From positions 147,061-211,060 of the forward strand of contig CAZTIG010000002.1 of assembly GCA_964613665.1 (NCBI GenBank): 64,000 bases of DNA, written 5' to 3'. The stretch comes from CAZQFV01 sp964613665 (GTDB taxonomy: Bacteria; Chloroflexota; Chloroflexia; DTKN01). Made by a program: the position numbers and the translations under genes. How positions within the stretch are numbered: position 1 is the stretch's first letter; the number at the start of each line of letters is the position of its first letter. The notes beneath the pieces are model-generated. The model had not been told where the DNA came from. It saw nothing but the letters and a program-made list of their open reading frames with translations, and ran no database searches. Below, piece after piece: positions 59,097-64,000 of this stretch.

Positions 59097-59399
59097 TCAA
59101 ACAGGACCGGGGTCGGTCGGCTCAATCGGGTCCGGCGCGCCCTCAGCGGGCTGCGCCGGTGGAACGGTCCAGCACACGCGCACAACGTCTCCCTCAACCT
59201 CCGCCGACGCCACCAGCGCGTCCAAGGTCTGCTGCAGGCGCCGCCCCTGGGTCAGGATCAGATCCAGCAGCTCCCGGGCATAGGCGGGCCAATCCTCGGA
59301 GCTGTTCTGCAGCACCTCTGCCGAACCCAGGACGACGGTGAGCGGGCTCAGCAGCGCATGGGTGAACCGTTGGCGCAATAGCTGCTGACCTTCGGACAT
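59097..59399 (-). CDS. small HisKA-like (dimerisation domain only) protein
   Basis: Protein of 100 residues. QRFTHALLSPLTVVLGSAEVLQNSSEDWPAYARELLDLILTQGRRLQQTLDALVASAEVE looks like the two-helix HisKA domain of sensor kinases, with His at the phospho-acceptor place (THALLSPLT against the usual SHELRTPLT). There is no ATPase domain; an acidic, Pro-rich tail follows. So it could be a phosphotransfer intermediate or a decoy. ATG 59399 has GGGGGAG upstream. It lies 21 bases before the ECF sigma gene, in the same direction. Confidence 0.65.
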   Translation of the reverse strand: MSEGQQLLRQRFTHALLSPLTVVLGSAEVLQNSSEDWPAYARELLDLILTQGRRLQQTLDALVASAEVEGDVVRVCWTVPPAQPAEGAPDPIEPTDPGPV

Positions 59400-59430
59400 C
59401 GCTCCCCCTTCTGTATCCAGGTATGCCTGT

Positions 59431-59459
59431 AGTATAACGGCAGCGGAGCAGATTGTCAA
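59431..59459 (-). promoter_or_regulatory. sigma-70 type promoter of the HisKA-ECF-anti-sigma genes
   Basis: Minus strand: TTGACA (59459-59454), 17 bases, TATACT (59436-59431). It is divergent from the dinB promoter with the -35 boxes 15 bases apart. Confidence 0.8.
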
Positions 59460-59474
59460 CCATGGCAGGCGTCC

Positions 59475-59503
59475 TTGACAGCGGCGGACGACCATGTTAT
59501 ACT
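59475..59503 (+). promoter_or_regulatory. sigma-70 type promoter of dinB-dnaE
   Basis: TTGACA (59475-59480), 17 bases, TATACT (59498-59503) with TGt extension. The LexA-like box begins four bases after the -10. Confidence 0.85.
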
Positions 59504-59506
59504 AGG

Positions 59507-59526
59507 AACAGAACGGGTGTTCTGTT
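59507..59526. promoter_or_regulatory. LexA (SOS) box, GAACN4GTTC type
   Basis: Palindrome AACAGAAC-GGGT-GTTCTGTT: eight bases on each side match perfectly, and the core GAACN4GTTC (59511-59522) is the Gram-positive/actinobacterial LexA motif. It covers the expected start of transcription of dinB-dnaE. Confidence 0.8.
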
Positions 59527-59543
59527 TGCGAATGGAGGCAGCA

Positions 59544-60779
59544 ATGGGCCCGCGGGTGGTGCTGTGCCTGGACATGGACGCCTTTTTCGCCGCGGTGGAG
59601 TGCGCCCTTCGGCCCGAGCTGCGCGGCCAACCCGTCGTCGTCGGCGGCCACCCGGAGGGCCGCGGCGTGGTCACCTCGGCCTCTTACGAGGCGCGGGCCT
59701 ACGGCATCCACGCCGCCATGCCGCTGGCGCAGGCCCGGAGGCTCTGCCCCCACGCCGTCTTCCTGCCCGGCCAGCACAAGCGCTACCGCGAGGCCTCCCG
59801 CCAGGTGCGGGATATCTTGGGCGCCCTCTCGCCCTGGGTAGAGATGGCCTCCATCGACGAGGCCTTTGTCGACCTCACGGGCACGGCGCGGGCCCTGGGG
59901 CCGGCGCGGCAGGTCGCCGGTCAGATCCAGGAGCGGATCGACCGCGAGTTGGGCCTGCCCTGCTCGATCGGGCTGGCCGGCAACAAGCTCGTGGCCAAGG
60001 TGGCCTGCTCCCGGGCCAAGCCGCACGGGTTGCTGGAGGTCCCGGCCGGCCGGGAGGCAACGTTCCTGGCCCCGCTGCCGGTCACGGCGATCCCCGGCAT
60101 CGGCGCGCACACCGCCGCCCGGCTGGCCGAGGTACAGATCCACAACTGCGGCCAACTGGCCGCAGCCCCCGCCCTGCTGCTGGAGCGGCTTCTGGGAAAG
60201 CACGCCGCCTCCCTGCAGCGCCGCGCCCGCGGCGTCGATCGATCGCCCGTCGACCCCAAGGCCCGACCAGCCTCCTCCATCAGCCGGGGCACTACCTTCG
60301 CCCAGGACTCTCGCGACCCGGCCCTGCTGCGGGCCACCCTCCTGTACCTGGTCGAGCGGGTCGGCCACTCCCTGCGCCGCCAGGGCAGCAGCACCGCCTG
60401 CCTCACCGTCCAGGTGCGCTGGGCCGACCTCCGCTACCAGAGCCACCAACGCATGCTCTCCCCACCGACGGCCAGCGATGCCGTGCTCTGCCAGGCGGCC
60501 GGCGAGCTCCTGGAGCAGCTCCTGGCGGACGGCCGCCAGCGCGTCCGCCTGCTGGCAGTGCGGGCCAGCCACCTCCGGCCATCCGTGCTCCAGCTGCCCA
60601 TGTTCGACCGGGAACGACGGCAGGAGGAGCGCGCCCTGGAGCTCTCCCGCTGCCTGGACCACATCCGCGAGCGCTACGGCCTGGACGCGATCCAACGAGG
60701 AGTTGTCTTTGCCCTGGAGGAGATAGCGGTCAGCGACCCGCCGTCGGATTTCAGCGATCCACCGACGACCGACGGCTGA
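59544..60779 (+). CDS. dinB: Y-family DNA polymerase IV
   Basis: Translesion polymerase of 411 residues. CLDMDAFFAAVEC (residues ~8-20) and MASIDEAFVDLTG give the three catalytic carboxylates, so it is active and not an ImuB-like inactive relative. GIGAHTAARLAEV is a helix-hairpin-helix. The segment VLQLPMFDRE near residue 360 looks like a beta-clamp binding motif (QLxxF). ATG 59544 has GGAGG five bases upstream (which overlaps an earlier in-frame ATG at 59532). Coupled with an error-prone DnaE 23 bases downstream and a LexA box upstream. The last residues (SDPPSDFSDPPTTDG) are low-complexity. Confidence 0.95.
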   Translation: MGPRVVLCLDMDAFFAAVECALRPELRGQPVVVGGHPEGRGVVTSASYEARAYGIHAAMPLAQARRLCPHAVFLPGQHKRYREASRQVRDILGALSPWVEMASIDEAFVDLTGTARALGPARQVAGQIQERIDRELGLPCSIGLAGNKLVAKVACSRAKPHGLLEVPAGREATFLAPLPVTAIPGIGAHTAARLAEVQIHNCGQLAAAPALLLERLLGKHAASLQRRARGVDRSPVDPKARPASSISRGTTFAQDSRDPALLRATLLYLVERVGHSLRRQGSSTACLTVQVRWADLRYQSHQRMLSPPTASDAVLCQAAGELLEQLLADGRQRVRLLAVRASHLRPSVLQLPMFDRERRQEERALELSRCLDHIRERYGLDAIQRGVVFALEEIAVSDPPSDFSDPPTTDG

Positions 60780-60802
60780 TCGCTGCCCGCCGCCAACCGC
60801 CA

Positions 60803-63800
60803 ATGCCTTTCGTCCACCTGCATGTCCACAGCATCTACAGCCTTCTGGACAGCACCTGCCGGCTGGAGGACCTGGTGAGCACGGCCCGGCAGATGGGCAT
60901 GCCGGCGCTGGCCCTGACCGACCGCAACGCCCTCTACGGGGCCATCCCTTTCTACGACCTCTGCCGGCAGGCCGGGCTGCGGCCCATCCTGGGCATGGAG
61001 GCGGTGATGGAGGACGGCCACGTCCTGGTCCTGTTGGCCCAGAACGAGGAGGGCTACCGCAACCTCTGCCAGCTGAGCACGATCCTGCAGTCGTTCTCCG
61101 ACCCGCCGCCGCGGCTGCCCTGGCTGGCCCTGCGCCACCACTGCGAAGGGCTCCTCGCCCTCACCGGGGGCCAGGCCGGCTGGGTCACCACCCTGGTGCG
61201 GCGGGGCGAGCGTGGCCGGGCCCAGCGCCTGCTGGGAGGCCTGCTGGCCCTCTTCGGCCGGCAGAACGTCGCCATGGAGCTGCAGATCCAGTCTCCCGCC
61301 GACATCCCCGTCGTCGAGCAGCTCGTCGCTCTGGCCGAGGAGGCCGACATCCCGGCCGTGGCCACCGCCGACGTCCACTTTCTGCGGCCCGAGGAGGCCT
61401 CCCTGCACCTCCTGCTTTCCTCCATCCGCACCGGGACGCACCTGGTCCAGGCGCATCCCGACAAGTGCGCCTGGGATGGGGAGCGGCCGCCTCCGCTGCA
61501 CATGCGGTCGCCGGAGGAGATGGCCCGGCTGTTCTCCCGTTGGCCCCGCGCCGTGGCCAACAGCGCCTACCTGGCCGACCGCTGCCGCCTGGAGCTGCAG
61601 GTGGGCCGGCCGGTCTTTCCCCGCATGCCCCTGCCGGCCGGGGAGACGGCCTTCTCGCACCTGTGGAAACTGGCCTTCCATGGGGCCGGCGAGCGCTACC
61701 GCCCGCTGACCGCGGCCGTGATCGACCGGCTGCACCGCGAGCTGCACACCATCGAGGAGATGGGCTTTAGCCCCTACTTCCTCATCGTCGCCGACATCGC
61801 CGCCGAGGCCCGCCGCCGCGGCATCCCCGTCCTGGGGCGCGGCTCGGCCGCCGCCAGCCTGGTGGCCTATGTCCTCGGCATCACCCCCGTCGACCCGCTG
61901 GCCCACAACCTGACCTTTGAGCGTTTCCTGCACCCGGAGCGCCCCGACCCGCCGGACATCGACCTGGACCTCTGCTGGCGGCGACGGGACGAGGTCCTGG
62001 ATTATGTCTATCGGACATATTGCGACAGCCACGTGGCCATGATCTGCACCTACAACACCTTCCGCGCCCGCTCCGCGGTGCGCGAGACGGCCAAGGCCTT
62101 TGGCCTGTCACCGCGGGAGACCGAGGAGATCATCGCCCGCTGCTGGGCCGACCGGCTGCGCGCTGCCGAGGCGGAGGAGGAGGCCGGGGTCGGACCGGCC
62201 TGGTTCGACCCGACCGACCCGCCCGCCGACCGGCTGACCGAGACGGTCCTGCGGGCGGCGCGCGGCATCGCCGGCCTGCCGCACCACCTTTCCATCCACT
62301 GCGGCGGCGTGGTCATCGCCCCGGCGCCGATCCCCACGCTGGTGCCGCTGCAGCGCTCGGCCAAGGGGCTGCTGATCACCCAGTACGACATGCACGCCAT
62401 CGAGCGGCTGGGACTGGTCAAGATGGACTTGTTGGGGGTGCGCGCGCTGACGGCGGTCAGCGACGTCCTAGCCGTGACGCGCGCGGGCAACTCGCGTCCG
62501 CTGACCCTGGAGACGATCCCGCCCGACGATCCAGCGGCGCTGGCGCTGCTGGCGCGGGGCGAGACGATCGGCTGCTTCCAGCTAGAGAGCCCGGGGGTGC
62601 GCGCCCTGCTGCGGCGCTACTGCCCCCGGCACCTCAACGACGTCATGGCGGTGATCTCGCTCTTCCGGCCGGCCCCGCTCAAGGGCGGACTGAAGGAGTC
62701 GTTCCTGCGCCGGCGCTGCGGGGAAGAGGCGGTGACCTACCTCCTCCCGGACCTGGACCCGGCGATGCGGGAACGGGTGCAGGAGATCCTCGGCGAGACC
62801 TACGGGGTCATCCTCTATCAGGAACAGGTGCTGCGGCTTCTGGTCGAGGTCGGCGGCCTGAGCGCCGGCCAGGCCGAGGCCCTGCGCCGAGCCTTGCCGG
62901 AGGCGCAGGACGAGGAGCAGCGGGAGGATCTGCGGCAGCGCTTTGTCGCGGGGGCCATGGGCCGAGGGCTCGCGGCGGCCCAGGCCGGCCAGGTCTGGGA
63001 CCTGCTGGCCGGCTTTACCGGCTATGCCTTCTGCAAGGCCCACGCCGCCAGCTACGCCGTGGTGGCCTACGGCGCCGCCTATCTAAAGGCCCACTACCCG
63101 GCCGAGTTCCTGGCCGCGGTGATCGAGAACGAAGGGGGCTACTACTCCGCCGCCGCCTACGCCGAGGAGGCCCGCCGGCGCGGCCTGAAGCTGCTGCCGC
63201 CACACGTCAACGCGGCCAACCTGGCCACCCAGGGGCAGGGCAGCATCATACGCATCGGGCTGCGGCGGGTGCAGGGCCTGGGCGAGCGCACGCGCCAGCG
63301 CCTGCTGGAGGAAAGCCGCCTGGCGCCTTTCCGCTCGCTCTTCGACCTGCTCTCGCGCGTGCGCCCCCGCGAGGACGAGGCCAAGGCGCTGATCCGCGTG
63401 GGCGCCTGCGACGGGCTGGGCGGCAACCGGGCGGAGATGGCCTGGGAGCTGTATGCCTGGCTGCCGCTGCTGGAGGAACGCCTCCCGCCGGGACAGGCCA
63501 CCCTGCCACTGGCGCTGGACGAGATGGCCCCCTTCGAGATCCCGCACCTGGCCGATTACCGCCGCGAGGAGCGCATCCGCCTGGAGCAGGAGATCCTGGG
63601 GCTGGCCGTGAGCGGCCACCCCCTGAGCATCTATGCCGAGCGTCTGGCCCGCTACCAGCCGGTGGGCAGCGCCATCCTGGGCGAGTACGTCGGGCAGCGG
63701 GTGGTCGTGGCCGGATGGCCTATCGGCGTGCGGCCACACCGCAACCGCCAGGGAGAGTGGATGGCCTTCCTCAGCCTGGAGGACCTGGCCGGAACGATCG

Positions 63801-63937
63801 AGGTGGTCATCTTGCCGAAGGTATATCGGCAGTGCGCGGCCACGCTGGGGCAGGGCCGCCCGCACCTGGTACGGGGCCAGGTGCAGTACCGCCGGGGCGA
63901 GGTCGTGGTGGGCGCGGAGGCGGTGTGGGTGGAATAG
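60803..63937 (+). CDS. error-prone DNA polymerase III alpha subunit (DnaE2-like)
   Basis: C-family polymerase of 1044 residues, the length of DnaE2 and shorter than a replicative DnaE, because it lacks the C-terminal tau-binding part. PHP domain starts HLHVHSIYSLLDSTC; ILGRGSAAASLVAYVLGI style block reads VLGRGSAAASLVAYVLGI; PDIDLDLCWRRRDEVLDYVY has the first catalytic Asp pair (near 384-388). SIHCGGVVIA, MDLLGVRALTAVSDVL (second catalytic region) and GYAFCKAHAASYAVVAYG follow, then the (HhH)2 part and an OB fold near the C-terminus (VVVAGWPIGVRPHRNRQG). With dinB it makes a two-gene SOS mutasome without imuA. Ends before a clear terminator. Confidence 0.93.
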   Translation: MPFVHLHVHSIYSLLDSTCRLEDLVSTARQMGMPALALTDRNALYGAIPFYDLCRQAGLRPILGMEAVMEDGHVLVLLAQNEEGYRNLCQLSTILQSFSDPPPRLPWLALRHHCEGLLALTGGQAGWVTTLVRRGERGRAQRLLGGLLALFGRQNVAMELQIQSPADIPVVEQLVALAEEADIPAVATADVHFLRPEEASLHLLLSSIRTGTHLVQAHPDKCAWDGERPPPLHMRSPEEMARLFSRWPRAVANSAYLADRCRLELQVGRPVFPRMPLPAGETAFSHLWKLAFHGAGERYRPLTAAVIDRLHRELHTIEEMGFSPYFLIVADIAAEARRRGIPVLGRGSAAASLVAYVLGITPVDPLAHNLTFERFLHPERPDPPDIDLDLCWRRRDEVLDYVYRTYCDSHVAMICTYNTFRARSAVRETAKAFGLSPRETEEIIARCWADRLRAAEAEEEAGVGPAWFDPTDPPADRLTETVLRAARGIAGLPHHLSIHCGGVVIAPAPIPTLVPLQRSAKGLLITQYDMHAIERLGLVKMDLLGVRALTAVSDVLAVTRAGNSRPLTLETIPPDDPAALALLARGETIGCFQLESPGVRALLRRYCPRHLNDVMAVISLFRPAPLKGGLKESFLRRRCGEEAVTYLLPDLDPAMRERVQEILGETYGVILYQEQVLRLLVEVGGLSAGQAEALRRALPEAQDEEQREDLRQRFVAGAMGRGLAAAQAGQVWDLLAGFTGYAFCKAHAASYAVVAYGAAYLKAHYPAEFLAAVIENEGGYYSAAAYAEEARRRGLKLLPPHVNAANLATQGQGSIIRIGLRRVQGLGERTRQRLLEESRLAPFRSLFDLLSRVRPREDEAKALIRVGACDGLGGNRAEMAWELYAWLPLLEERLPPGQATLPLALDEMAPFEIPHLADYRREERIRLEQEILGLAVSGHPLSIYAERLARYQPVGSAILGEYVGQRVVVAGWPIGVRPHRNRQGEWMAFLSLEDLAGTIEVVILPKVYRQCAATLGQGRPHLVRGQVQYRRGEVVVGAEAVWVE

Positions 63938-63939
63938 GG

Positions 63940-63963
63940 ATGGCGCGGGCGCGCGCCATTTTT
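63940..63963 (+). terminator. intrinsic terminator after dnaE
   Basis: Perfect 8-bp stem ATGGCGCG / CGCGCCAT with GGCG loop and TTTT directly after. The remaining 37 bases of the window hold no supported feature. Confidence 0.85.
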
Positions 63964-64000
63964 GTAGGGATCAGGCCGCCTTGACCTGGCGTTTCCTCGG

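Noticed and set aside
59453..60802. Single fused polymerase from 59453 to 63937
   Set aside because: The first 450 codons in that frame are a shadow of dinB; DnaE homology begins exactly at ATG 60803.

Overview
The window is high-GC, densely coded bacterial DNA, roughly two thirds G+C by eye. It carries about 48 genes on both strands and one 10-N scaffold gap at 16800-16809, so it comes from a draft or metagenome-derived genome. Gene content points to Chloroflexota, probably an Anaerolineae-like lineage: UPF0182, split LKR/saccharopine dehydrogenase genes, many amidohydrolases and MttB-family proteins, a secreted beta-propeller-like protein ending in VFLPFVVG, and sigma-70 promoters of the form TTGnnn-N17-TGnTAnAAT. 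This assignment is inference from content. I saw no rRNA or tRNA gene, CRISPR array, transposase or integrase.

Left third (1-29000): a catabolic island. Minus strand: lrp - class III aminotransferase - CoA-transferase A - CoA-transferase B (cut by the window edge). Divergent plus strand: mttB1 - N-acyl-D-amino-acid deacylase - C45 acyltransferase/hydrolase - mttB2 - M20 amidohydrolase. Next on the minus strand come a complete oligopeptide ABC importer (oppA, gap, oppB, oppC, oppD, oppF) with a lysine-6-dehydrogenase-like enzyme, then a flippase fusion - GNAT - patatin cluster, and lysine-ketoglutarate reductase - saccharopine dehydrogenase - GH1 beta-glucosidase. Together these suggest uptake and breakdown of peptides, N-acyl or N-methyl amino acids and lysine.

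Middle (29000-50000): a phosphatase, an Fpg-type glycosylase, an alkyltransferase (ogt), a methyltransferase and an LMW phosphatase. These are followed by a MarR-controlled heterodimeric ABC exporter, an amidohydrolase, a sensor kinase - GDPD - response regulator - PAP2 operon, threonine aldolase, PGI/PMI, an M28 membrane peptidase and UPF0182.

Right (50000-64000): mcmA2 - meaB - larE - larB - larC (B12-domain protein, its GTPase chaperone and nickel-pincer cofactor synthesis), pyrophosphatase, phosphomannomutase, an RNase H-like protein, a HisKA-only protein - ECF sigma - anti-sigma operon, and a divergent LexA-boxed dinB-dnaE mutasome.

The most unusual material is intergenic. A ~142-nt nested inverted-repeat element occurs four times, three of them just upstream of a promoter. 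Degenerate tandem repeats phased at exactly 7 or 8 nt fill many spacers, each locus with its own consensus. In a few genes these repeats run into the 3' end of the coding sequence.
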